From positions 97,154,001 to 97,218,000 of the forward strand of contig OZ231127.1 of the NCBI GenBank assembly GCA_965153355.1: DNA of 64,000 nucleotides, written 5' to 3'. The translations under genes and the position numbers were made by a program. Within the stretch, counting starts at the first letter, position 1, and each line of letters starts with the position of its first letter. Positions 53,377-64,000 of this stretch are shown here, piece by piece. This DNA comes from Flaccisagitta enflata. Its lineage: Eukaryota > Chaetognatha > Sagittoidea > Aphragmophora. The notes under the pieces are model-generated. The model was not told where the DNA came from. It was given only the letters and a program-made list of their open reading frames with translations, and did no database searches.

Positions 53377-53754
53377 AACTGAAAATCTTGAAAAATCAGC
53401 AAAAATCGCCATTTATGCTTGCTACGGGGCCCCAAGGTTCAATTTTCGTATATTTCGACATTGAAATAGCTGTATGGTGTAAGGATTTGTTTAGAACAAC
53501 CTTTTTGATCAATCTAGAGCCACCAAATGTGAACTGAGGGTGATTGGGGATTATGGGTACCATTTTCTCTCTCGAAAATGACAAAAAATCATAGAAATAG
53601 GTTATTATGCCGATTCAGGGCCGTGAAGGTGGGGTGCCCGATCATTTTACAGCCTCGGGACCACTTTCATTGGCTTCAGCGTGGTAAAAGGGTATAGAAA
53701 AGTCTTTTCCACCACCGTTTTCTCCAAAATGGTACTTTCCTGGACCATACTAAC
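53377..53754 (-). mobile_element. Paired cassette copy 2, inverted
   Basis: Mirror arrangement of 49501-49882: AAC array, AACTGAAAATC..., through CCTGGACCATACTA, then CA repeats. The minus-strand frame 53396-53584 aligns without gaps to copy 1 (QFTFGGSR.IKKVV, PWGPV.SIN.DF). Confidence 0.75.
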
Positions 53755-53755
53755 A

Positions 53756-53847
<92 letters not shown>
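53755..53847 (+). repeat. (CA)n microsatellite
   Basis: About 92 bp of pure CA. Confidence 0.97.
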
Positions 53848-53850
<3 letters not shown>

Positions 53851-54027
53851 CAACTGACGTTGTAACAGACACACACCGAATAGAATGTCAATAGATCCGG
53901 ACCGAATAACCCCAAGGAACAGAAAGAAAAGCAGCGGACCAACAGACGAACGACATGTTCTTATTCTTTAACAGATAATATTACCCAAGACGTTTTTATC
54001 TCGACTTTAGATAAAGAGGAAGAGAAA

Positions 54028-54486
54028 AACAAGGCCAACACCTATAAGTCGCGCGCGAGACTTACAGACAAAGAGTGACTTAGAATGACTTAGAATGACT
54101 TTCAATGACTTAGAATGACCTAAAATGACCAAAATTGACTAAAAATGACTAAAAAAACAGAAAAACAAAAATAACTTAAAATAACTTAAAATGACTTAAA
54201 ATGACTTAAAATGACTTAAAATGACTTAGACTGACTCAAAATGACTTAGAATAACTATAAATGACTTAAAATGACTTAAAATGACCTAAGAGTTGACGTT
54301 ATAGTACAAAAAAGTAAAGTGTGACGGACGGACGGACGGACGGACGGACGGACGGACGGACGGACGGACGGACGGACGGACGGACGGACGGACGGACGGA
54401 CGGACGGACCGATGGACGGACGGACCGACGGACCGACGGACAGACGGACCGACAAAGCGGGTTGTAGAGTCGCGTGCACGCGACTA
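54028..54486 (-). mobile_element. HH-B element with long (GGAC)n
   Basis: Inverted: AACAAGGCCAACACCTATAA, GTCGCGCGCGAGACTTACAG, AATGACTTAA core (54067-54293), GTTGACGTTATAGTAC, AAAGTAAAGTGTGACGGACG, GGAC array to about 54410, CAAAGCGGGTTGTAGAG, TCGCGTGCACGCGACT. Confidence 0.88.
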
Positions 54487-55231
54487 AAAAGTATATAACT
54501 GAAGCGGTTTTTCTCTCGGCTGCCATTTCTTTGTTTTCTTTTTCTTTTCCCCGAGTGACAGTTTAATAAATTGATGCCAAGTGATTCACTCTGGGATTTT
54601 CTGCATCTTACTTTCCATAAGCACAAATGGTTCTCGTCAAGACCAACCGGCTTTACATCATCACAGCTCAACATAGCAGAACAAGGATGAACATTAACTT
54701 GATATCAAAAGTGACTTTACAAAATCACAGCTTAGCATACATCTACATTGACTTGATATCCAAGCTTTACTTGATAACGGTTTAACATACTAGAAGAACA
54801 AAAATAAACAACAACTCAATTTCAAAACTGGCTTTTCGTAATCACAATTGACCTAGTTTTTCAGATTCTGTTTTATGGAAAACTAGGAGTGCGCGTGTTA
54901 ACTAGTCAATGAGGGTTCACTAGGCCCTCTTCCATTTATTTCAGTTCAGGTATAGTGAGGGATATTGTTCCACTTGTCATAGACACTATTAGACAGTAGA
55001 ACAATGAAGAACACTTACCCAAAATCCAAACTGGCTTTATGCAATCACAGCTCATCAAACCAAAACAAGGATACACAATAAATCTTTATCTAAAGATATA
55101 GTAAGTGGTTAGACGTATACATTTTTTTTGTGTCATCCAGAATGTTTTCAACAAAACTGTCATTCAAGTGCTGAGGCCGTGACACAAACCCATAAAATGT
55201 AGAATGTTTTAAGTAGTGAGCTGTAAACGTG
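54487..55231. repeat. Spacer with copy of the 115-bp dispersed repeat
   Basis: TGGAAAACTAGGAGTGCGCG to TAGTGAGGGATATTGTTCCA at 54870-54985. CACAGCTCA..ATA-type phrases recur loosely at 54660, 54727 and 55045. No gene is seen. Confidence 0.45.
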
Positions 55232-56069
55232 ACAAGGCCAACACCTATAAGTCGCGTGCGAGACTTACTGACTATGGGTGCGTTTCTACTCAAAGCCACA
55301 AACACGTTTTTCAGGTAGGTTTTGAAATTCGCGATTTTAACCACCCTCATCCTGAAAAAAATATTTGCCCCTTGCAGGGATCGAACCCACGCTCAAAAGT
55401 AATTTTATTTACAAAATGTGAATCCCGCGCCTTTACCACCTGCGCCACTGAGACTCTCACACGAAGTACTGAAATCATTTCTGATTAAATAGAAAGACAA
55501 TTGAATAAGATAACCATTACAGAACTGAACCCCCAAAGAGTGATCCAAAGTTGAAAAAATAGGCCACCAAAGTTTGACTGGTTTGAATGAATGTCCCATT
55601 GGTGTGGTTGGTTAGGGCGTTGACTTCAGAATTTAAAAAAAAACGATTCCCTTAGACATCTTGGAGTTGGTTCGAATTTACCTAATGCCCAAATTTTTTT
55701 CAGGAATAGTGAAGTAAAGTCGCCACCTTAGAATCGCGTTTGTGTCTTTGAGTAGAAACACACCCTTCGAATGACTTAGAATGACTTAGAATGCCTGAAA
55801 ATGACTAAGAATGACTTAAAATGACTCAAAATGACCAAAAAAGACTTAAAATGACAAAATGACCTAATGACCAAAAATGACTTAAAATGACTTAAAATGA
55901 CTTAAAATGACATAAAATGTCTTAGAATGCCCTAAAGTTACTTAGAATGACTAAAAATGACTGATAGAAATAAAAGTGATAAAAAAAAGTAAAGTGTGAC
56001 CAACCGACCGACCGACCAACCGACCAACCGACGGACAAAGCGGAATGTAGAGTCGCGTGCACGCGACTA
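55232..56069 (-). mobile_element. HH-B element split by a MITE
   Basis: Inverted tail ACAAGGCCAACACCTATAAG, TCGCGTGCGAGACTTACTGA to 55275. It resumes at 55766 with the AATGACTTAGA core, AAAGTAAAGTGTGACCAACC, GACC array, CAAAGCGGAATGTAGAG, TCGCGTGCACGCGACT. Confidence 0.85.
55276..55765. mobile_element. MITE with two tRNA-like modules
   Basis: GGGTGCGTTTCTACTCAAAG and the complement of CTTTGAGTAGAAACACACCC form about 30-bp TIRs, similar to the Harbinger-like family (GGGGGCGTTTCTAGTCAAAG). Inside, the minus strand (about 55378-55460) has AGTGGCGCAGGTGG and GGTTCGATCCC, and the plus strand (about 55604-55672) has GTGTGGTTGGTTAGGGCG and GGTTCGAATTTA. The 3-bp flanks do not match. Confidence 0.75.
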
Positions 56070-56525
56070 AAAACACGAAGGAAAAATTGTGCATTGAATC
56101 ATGAAAAAATGCAAAATGATATATATCGGAATACATTTTGACAAACATTGCGTTCTTCTCAGTATTTTCCTGCAGTTCTGTAGTCGTGTAGTCCTTGGCG
56201 TGTGTCCAAGAGATAAGAAAAGACACTTTTATCATTCCATTTGTAAAAACAGGGCTTGTGAATTTGCGTAGAATATGTGCTAAGTGGCGAAGCAATTTTG
56301 CCTTTAATCGTCCTCGCAAGAGAGTGTCTTTTTATATATTCATGTTCACGATAAACCCATTTCAGTTGCTTCAGTTGTAGATAATGACTATAAAGAGCTG
56401 GTAATCATTTATATCATTCTATTTCTAAAGACAAAGATAACGAACAGAGTCCACTACGAAGGGCTAGAAAAGGGTGATGGAGGAGAAGGAGAAGCAGGGA
56501 GATAGGGACTTAGTTACAAACTCAG
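56070..56525. other. Spacer, nothing recognised
   Basis: Unique-looking sequence without motif-bearing frames. Confidence 0.3.
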
Positions 56526-57151
<626 letters not shown>

Positions 57152-57340
57152 ACCATAGTCGGAATAGGGAATAGGGAATAGGGGAAAGCGCCCGAATGAG
57201 ATGAAAACCATGACACCAAAATACAAACCTACAAACATACAAACAAAAAGACATACAAAAAAAAAAAACAAACAAATAGATCGAGAGACTAAACCATAGT
57301 CGGAAAAGATGAAAGCTCCCGAATGAGATGATAACCAAGA
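57152..57340 (+). repeat. ~141-bp direct duplication
   Basis: ACCATAGTCGGAA at 57152 and 57293, each followed by GAAAGC.CCCGAATGAGATGA.AACCA. Confidence 0.75.
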
Positions 57341-57376
57341 CAGCGAGTGACATAGATGAAGGAGATGAGGTCAGAC

Positions 57377-57554
<178 letters not shown>

Positions 57555-57674
57555 TAAAAAAAGAACTTTAGAACAATGATAAGAAACAAGAAAAACAAAG
57601 TCATGAGGCGGAAAAGGGGAGGAGGAAGAGGAGGGGGAAGAAGATGAGGAAGAAGAGGACAGAGAATAGAAGAA

Positions 57675-57772
57675 TAGTCGCAAAAGTGTTACATGGTCAG
57701 CGATACCCGATGCTTCTATATTAGTGTATGTTGCCTTGTTGGGATGAGATAATGAGAGGGGCAGCAGCCCCA
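57675..57772 (+). mobile_element. HH-C head fragment
   Basis: TAGTCGCAAAAGTGTTACAT, GGTCAGCGATACCCGATGC, GAGAGGGGCAGCAGCCCC, then no further arm or core. It is a truncated copy. Confidence 0.7.
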
Positions 57773-58465
<693 letters not shown>

Positions 58466-58610
58466 TGAGAGAGAGAAAGAGAGAGAAAGAGAGAGAAAGG
58501 AAAAGAGAGAGGATGAGAGAGAGAGAGCAAATGATACAGAAAGATGGGAGTTGAAGGGGGGGTTGCTTAATGCTTACAATCAACCATTATGAGGATAACC
58601 TGTTTAGAGA

Positions 58611-58666
58611 AAAAAAGAAAAAAAAAAAGAAAAAGAAAAAGAAAAAGAAAAAGAAAAGAAAGAAAA
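58611..58666 (+). repeat. (GAAAAA)n purine tract
   Basis: A-rich with G every six bases. Confidence 0.9.
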
Positions 58667-59484
58667 ACGGAAGAAAAGAAACACAAAACAAGAAGACAGA
58701 TACTGCCTCAGCAGCAATAAACTTTTTGAGACCGTATGCTAATGACAGACAGACAGACAGACAGTATAATGAAGACAGACAAAAAGACAGACAGACACAT
58801 GTAGATGGTTCAATAGATTGCAATTTGTTTATGGATAGATGTATCCATCGATGCTAAGGCAATTAGAGATGAACCCTACTATCAAACTGCATTTTTCCAT
58901 TCTCTCTCTCTCTTTTCCCTTTATTTTATATGTAGCTATCTCTATCTCTTTTTCACAGTATCAAAGGTATCAAACTTTTGGTCCAAAAAAGCTAACTTCC
59001 ACCCCGCTGCACATCATGAGAGGTATATGGCCATATTCAGGAGACATCAGAGAGTACTTTTTCATAGGTTTTGAGCCATGCGGAGCCGTGCAATTTTTTA
59101 ACAAGTCCAGCTTATTTTCCTATACAAATTAGGTTGAACCTTTTTTAGAAAATTCTCTCTTTAATAAAACTGTTTTCAATCTCGTCATGACTTTTTTGGT
59201 TTTTCTCATCAATTAGGACACAGGACCCCCTGAAAAAAGTTTTTGTCCTTACTTTCCAACTTTCTTCCTGTAAAAAAAGTGGCATCGAAGATTCCACAGA
59301 ATTTTTTCCATTTTTGAGTATTTTTCAGAACTGGCTCACTTCTGACTAACCCTACGGGTAAATAAACAGCTTTCTTGAACTAGAATTGGTTGAAACTTGC
59401 TCCAGGGATATATGTTTGTTCATAGACAACTTTATAGTCATATTGGCGATGGTCATATTTTGGCCTAAAAAGCCCTAGATGCGC
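58667..59484. other. Spacer, nothing recognised
   Basis: Short GACA tract at 58746-58765 and otherwise unique AT-rich sequence; no motif-bearing frame. Confidence 0.3.
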
Positions 59485-59931
59485 GCAGAATAACAGATTA
59501 GCAGCACTGTGAGATGGGCCAATGATCTATGATTCCATGCTGGACAATTATAGGGTCTTGAAGACTTGTCTGGGATCTAAAAGGCCTGATCTGATGTTAG
59601 GAAAGCCTGAATTGTTGTCTGAAAGGCCTGATTTGGGGTCTTAGAGGCTTAATTTCTGGTCTCAAAGGCCTGGTTTGGGGACTAATGGGTCTAATCTTGG
59701 GTCTGAAAAGGCCTGATTTTGGGGCTGAGAGTCCAGATTTGGGGTCGGAAAGGTCTGATTTTGGGGTCTTAGAGGCCTAATTTGAGGTCTGAGAGGCAAT
59801 ATTTAGGATCTAGGAGGCCTGGTTTTAGGCCGGGGGGGGACAGATGGACGGACTGACGGATACCAGAGAAAAACATCCTGTGTGGAATCATAGGTCATCG
59901 GCTCCTCCGGGCCGCTTCCCAAAAAGGGGGG
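59485..59931 (+). mobile_element. HH-C element, diverged, head missing
   Basis: GATGGGCCAATGATCTATGA, a core of AAAGGCCTGATTTGGGGTCT units (28 bp or so), a GACGGAC patch, GGAATCATAGGTCATCGGCT, CCGGGCCGCTTCCCAAAAAG. The arm type (ATGATTCC) matches 34432-35811. Confidence 0.65.
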
Positions 59932-60225
59932 GGGGGCTCCATGAATGAGTAGGAGGAGTCTTTAGCAACACACTCAAAAAGACCCACCAGGGAGATTGCG
60001 CAAATAAATGATCGAAGATGGGAACAAAACAACAAGAACAACAACAAAGTTGAATAAGCCAAAAAAAAGACCAAACATCTTTTTGAATAGAGAGTGAAAA
60101 AATAAGGGATTGTTTTCATCGTCTTAACCAAGAAAAATATAAGTGAAGAAAAAAATCACTTTATGTTTAGACAAAAAAAAAGCCTGCCCTCGATTTTTTA
60201 ACTCCCTCCCATTTTCTCTCGCTCA
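59932..60225. other. Spacer, nothing recognised
   Basis: Unremarkable sequence after a G11 run. Confidence 0.3.
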
Positions 60226-60407
60226 TCCTCCTCCTCCTCCTTAGTAAACCCCTTCTCCTACATTTTTTTCTCTGTTTGTTATTGTTATTATTTTTTGTAC
60301 TCTTGTCTTCTTCTTCTTCTTCTTCTTCTTCTTCTTCTTCTTCTTCTTCTTCTTCTTCTTCTTTTTTCTTCTTCTTCTTCTTCTTCTTCTTCTTCTTCTT
60401 CTTCTTC

Positions 60408-60475
<68 letters not shown>

Positions 60476-60655
60476 GCTTCTTCCTTTTCTTTTTCTCCTT
60501 CTTCTTCTTCTTCTTCTCCTTCTTCTTCTTCTTCTTCTTCTTCTTCTTCTTCTTCTTCTTCTTCTTCTTCTTCGTCTTCTTCTTCGTCTTCTTCTTCTTT
60601 TTCTTCTTTTTCTTCTTTTTCTCCTTCTCCTTCTTCTACTTTTCTTCCTCTTCTT
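60226..60655 (+). repeat. (CTT)n - (GTT)n - (CTT)n compound block
   Basis: CTT 60305-60408, GTT 60409-60475, CTT 60500-60575 and a CTTTTT-like end. Confidence 0.97.
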
Positions 60656-60745
60656 CTTCCTTAGTGTTTTTTTGTGAATTGCTTTAGCAATGCACTTTAG
60701 CAACACCCCATGACTCTACTTCTTTTTTTTTCCTTCTAAAGTTTT

Positions 60746-61075
60746 GACTCTCTGCTATCTTTCCCCCTACATTGAATCTTGGCTATCTGCCATCTTTCCT
60801 AAACATTGGGTTTTTACTCTCTGCTGTCTTTCTGCAATATTGGGTTTTTTTCTTTATGCCGTCTTTCCCCTACATTGGGTTTTGTCTTTGTGCCGTCTTT
60901 CCCCTACAGTTACACTGGGTTTTGATTTTCTGCCATCTTTTACCAACACTGGGTTTTGTTACTCAGCCATCTTTCCACAATGCTGGGTTTTGTCTTTATG
61001 CCGTCTTTCCTCTACAATGGGTTTTGTCTCTATGTAGTCTTTCCCCTATACCTGATTTTGTATCTATGCTATCTC
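60746..61075 (+). repeat. ~37-bp tandem repeat, about 8 units
   Basis: CTGCCATCTTTCC.CTACATTG and GGTTTTGTCTTTATG alternate with indels. Confidence 0.85.
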
Positions 61076-61435
61076 ATCATTTTTACATTCTTTTCATTAA
61101 AAACAATATATCATAACTAAACACAGAGTATTAAACACCTGCAATTCACATCTTTTGGCTACAGCTACTGGTTTCTTCTTGTCTTTAAACTTCATCCACT
61201 GCATAGAACTTACTCCAGCTCTTTTCCATTTCAACACCCTTTTCCTCTTCCCCTTCAACCTTCTCCACAACAACCTTCTTTCTCCTTCCTCTCCCCCCCC
61301 TCTTCGCTCTTCCTCTTCCTCTTCTCTCCTCTCCTCTTCCTCCTCTTCCACTAGCCCAGCTCCGGCCTTGTGCTTGAGGGCAATCTATTGTTTTTGGAAC
61401 CCCGGCAGTTTTTTTAGGAACCCCGGTGAGATGAG
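61076..61435. other. Spacer, pyrimidine-rich on the right
   Basis: TCTTCCTCC-type sequence 61240-61350; no gene supported. Confidence 0.35.
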
Positions 61436-61945
61436 AACCGTCGCTTAATAGCGCAGAGACTAAATGAAATGGAGAAGGAGGTGGAGAAAGGGGAGAGTGA
61501 CTTTTGGGGTGTGTTAGAGCACCATCGCTTAATAGCAAAGGGACTGAATGAAATGGAGTAGGGGGTGGAGAAAAGGAGAGTGACTTTTGGGGATGTGGTA
61601 GAGAGCTGTTTCTAATAGCGCAGCGACTCAATGAAATGGAGAAAGGGGTAGAGAAAAGGATGTGGTGGAGAACCATTGCTCTATAGCGCAGACTATGTGA
61701 ATGAAAAGGAGAGGGGTGGTGGAGAAGAGGAGAATGACTTTTGGGGGTGTGAATGAGAACCATCACTTTATAGCGGACAAACTAAACAAAATGGAGAAGG
61801 ATGGTGGAGAAAATGTGAGTGACTTTTGGGGGTGACATAGATAACTGTTGCTGAAAGCATAGAAAATCAATGGAATAGAGAAGGGTGGTGGAGAAATAGT
61901 GAGTGATTTTTGGGGGTGTGGTAGAGAACTGTCGCTTTTAGTAGC
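61436..61945 (+). repeat. ~85-bp degenerate tandem repeat
   Basis: Six units with GCTTAATAGCGCAGAGACTA, AATGAAATGGAGAAGG and GTGACTTTTGGGGGTGTG. Confidence 0.85.
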
Positions 61946-62465
61946 ATGGCTCAAAGCCTTAATATAAGAGTACAATTAATGGTTCCCCACTGTCGGCTAA
62001 GCATGCATATGTCCAAATAGAGTTAAAATGATCTAATCAAAATGTCCCTCAAATAGCTAAGTTTGATATTTTGCATAGACAAAAGGTAACCAAAATCTGA
62101 AGAAAACTTCTGAATTCATGTCCCTTCCTGGTGCATGTCTTATATTTCCTACTGGGTTACAACCTAGCAAACAAATATGCTCGGGACAGGGCCTTGTAGA
62201 TTAAGGCATAGTTTCTGAAAGGAAAAAATATTATAAAACTATAGCTGACACATCAAACAAAATCATATGAAGCATATACTGTATAAGGAACCATCACATT
62301 GACTCCCATCAAGCAGAACTACTCAAACTTTCCTAAAAAGTCCATTGCGATGTCCAGTACTCTCCAAAAGCTTCAGAATATTATTCTGCAAGGAGGATGC
62401 CATGACACAGGAAAGCGCTCTTTTGACTGACAGCTTTTGACACAAAAACAAAAGACACAAATCTC
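61946..62465. other. Spacer, nothing recognised
   Basis: Unique-looking sequence between two related tandem arrays. Confidence 0.3.
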
Positions 62466-63240
62466 CTCCCCACTTATAGCACACAGACTTAATGAAATGG
62501 AGAAGGATGATGGAGAAATGAAGAGTCACTTTTAAGAGTAGGTGGTGATGGAGATTCATCACTCCTAGCGCAAAGACTGAATGAAATGGAGAGGGGAGGG
62601 GAGAGAAAAAGGAGGTGACTGTTACTCTACCTTAGCGGTAAACTGGGAAGGGGGTGGTAAAGAAAATGTGCAATGACTAAATGAAATGGAGGTGGGGAGG
62701 GAGAAGAAAAAGGAGGTGACTGTTACTCTACCTTAGCGGTAAACTGGGAAGGGGGTGGTAAAGAAAATGTGCAATGACTAAATGAAATGGAGGTGGGGAG
62801 GGAGAAGAAAAAGGAGGTGACTATTACTCTACCTTAGCGGTAAACTGGGAAGGGGGTGGTAAAGAAAATGTGCAATGACTAAATGAAATGGAGGTGGGGA
62901 GGGAGAAGAAAAAGGAGGTGACTGTTACTCTACCTTAGCGGTAAACTGGGAAGGGGGTGGTCACGAAAATGTGCAATGACTAAATGAAATGGAGGTGGGG
63001 AGGGAGAAGAAAAAGGAGGTGACTACTACTCTTCCTTAGCGGTAGACTGGGTAGGGGGTTGTAAAGAAAAAGTGCAATGACTAAATGAAATGGAGGTGGG
63101 GATGGAGGAGAAAAAGGAGGTGACTGCTACACTGTCTTAGCGGTAAACTGGGTAGGGGGTGGTAAAGAAAAAGTGCAAAGACTAAATGAAATTGAAAAGT
63201 GTGTTGGAGAATCAAAGAGTGACTTTTTGAAGGTGGAGGA
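62466..63240 (+). repeat. 101-bp tandem repeat grading from the ~85-bp family
   Basis: GGTGACTGTTACTCTACC-type starts at 62614, 62715, 62816, 62917, 63018 and 63119, exactly 101 bp apart. Central units are almost identical and outer units are diverged. Each contains GACTAAATGAAATGGAGG, shared with 61436-61945. Confidence 0.95.

Positions 63241-64000
<760 letters not shown>

Noticed and set aside
54276-54674. Peptide phrases like CTRLYNPLC.SVG.SV and GRIHG..VADGWA in several frames
   Set aside because: They recur exactly where HH heads and tails occur and are fortuitous translations. Such peptides may pollute protein databases.
55378-55460. Functional tRNA genes at 55378-55460 and 55604-55672
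   Set aside because: A and B boxes are present but acceptor-stem pairing and normal spacing are not; treated as tRNA-derived modules.

Overview
The window looks like intergenic, repeat-saturated nuclear DNA of an animal, most likely a marine invertebrate (mollusc, cnidarian or similar; this is an inference from repeat style, not a species call). Reasons: very long di-, tri- and tetranucleotide arrays, hAT-, PIF/Harbinger- and Tc1/mariner-style non-autonomous elements, a Jockey/CR1-type LINE fragment, tRNA-like Pol III boxes and CCCTAA-like telomere-type repeats. I see no bacterial gene structure and no intact host gene. Nearly all long open frames are translations of simple repeats (poly Leu-Ser, Arg-Glu, Cys-Val, His-Thr, Gln, Asn and so on).

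Recognisable protein-coding remains are few. At 10-1246 (+) there is a broken gene of a widespread multicopy invertebrate family. Its motif order suggests an XPG/FEN-like nuclease fold followed by a Cys-rich CXC-like C-terminus; it has two nonsense codons and one frameshift. At 31188-32396 (-) there is a reverse transcriptase fragment of a 5'-truncated LINE with an apparent internal deletion. A 380-bp cassette present twice, at 49501 and 53377, carries a conserved frame of about 60 residues of unknown nature.

The dominant structure is a set of dispersed short elements that I call HH (hairpin-headed) elements. About 30 full or partial copies lie between 3.8 and 60 kb. Class A/B/E/F copies begin with a T-run and a palindromic head (for example AGTCGCGTGCACGCGACT), then CTCTA..., a variable GGTC/CCGT/GGTT tetranucleotide array and a core. 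They end in a second copy of the right half of the palindrome plus about 20-25 bp ending GGCCTTGTTT. Class C/D copies begin TAGTC or AGGTC plus a small hairpin (GCAAAAGC, GCCCAAGGGC or ATCCAAGGAT). They then carry two inverted GGGCAGCGGCCCC arms around a 20- or 21-bp tandem core. Head and tail sequences covary between copies, and copies are nested in each other, in one place against a paralogous empty site. The architecture resembles Helentron-associated non-autonomous elements (HINE; DINE-1 and bivalve pearl-like elements), but I could not find a carrier protein. Strand for HH elements is given as + when the hairpin head is on the left.

Layout: 0-2 kb broken gene and hAT MITE; 2-6 kb old TA-flanked MITE, old HH elements and a 176-bp degenerate tandem; 6-14 kb microsatellites, an HH-E element, and 77-bp and 105-bp tandem repeats; 14-23 kb microsatellites, a TA-flanked MITE and many HH-A/C copies; 23-25 kb hAT and Harbinger-like MITEs; 25.4-28.9 kb a (CT)n block organised as a 1.4-kb higher-order repeat; 29-33 kb LINE and Harbinger-like MITE; 33-38 kb (GTT)n, hAT MITE and a triple-nested HH island; 38-42 kb minisatellites, a long-TIR MITE and a cruciform-like inverted repeat; 42-51 kb dense HH elements, several nested; 51-56 kb hAT and mariner-like MITEs, the paired cassette and HH-B elements; 56-64 kb microsatellites and a 101-bp satellite. 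The components do not form a pathway. They record successive insertions and tandem-repeat growth.
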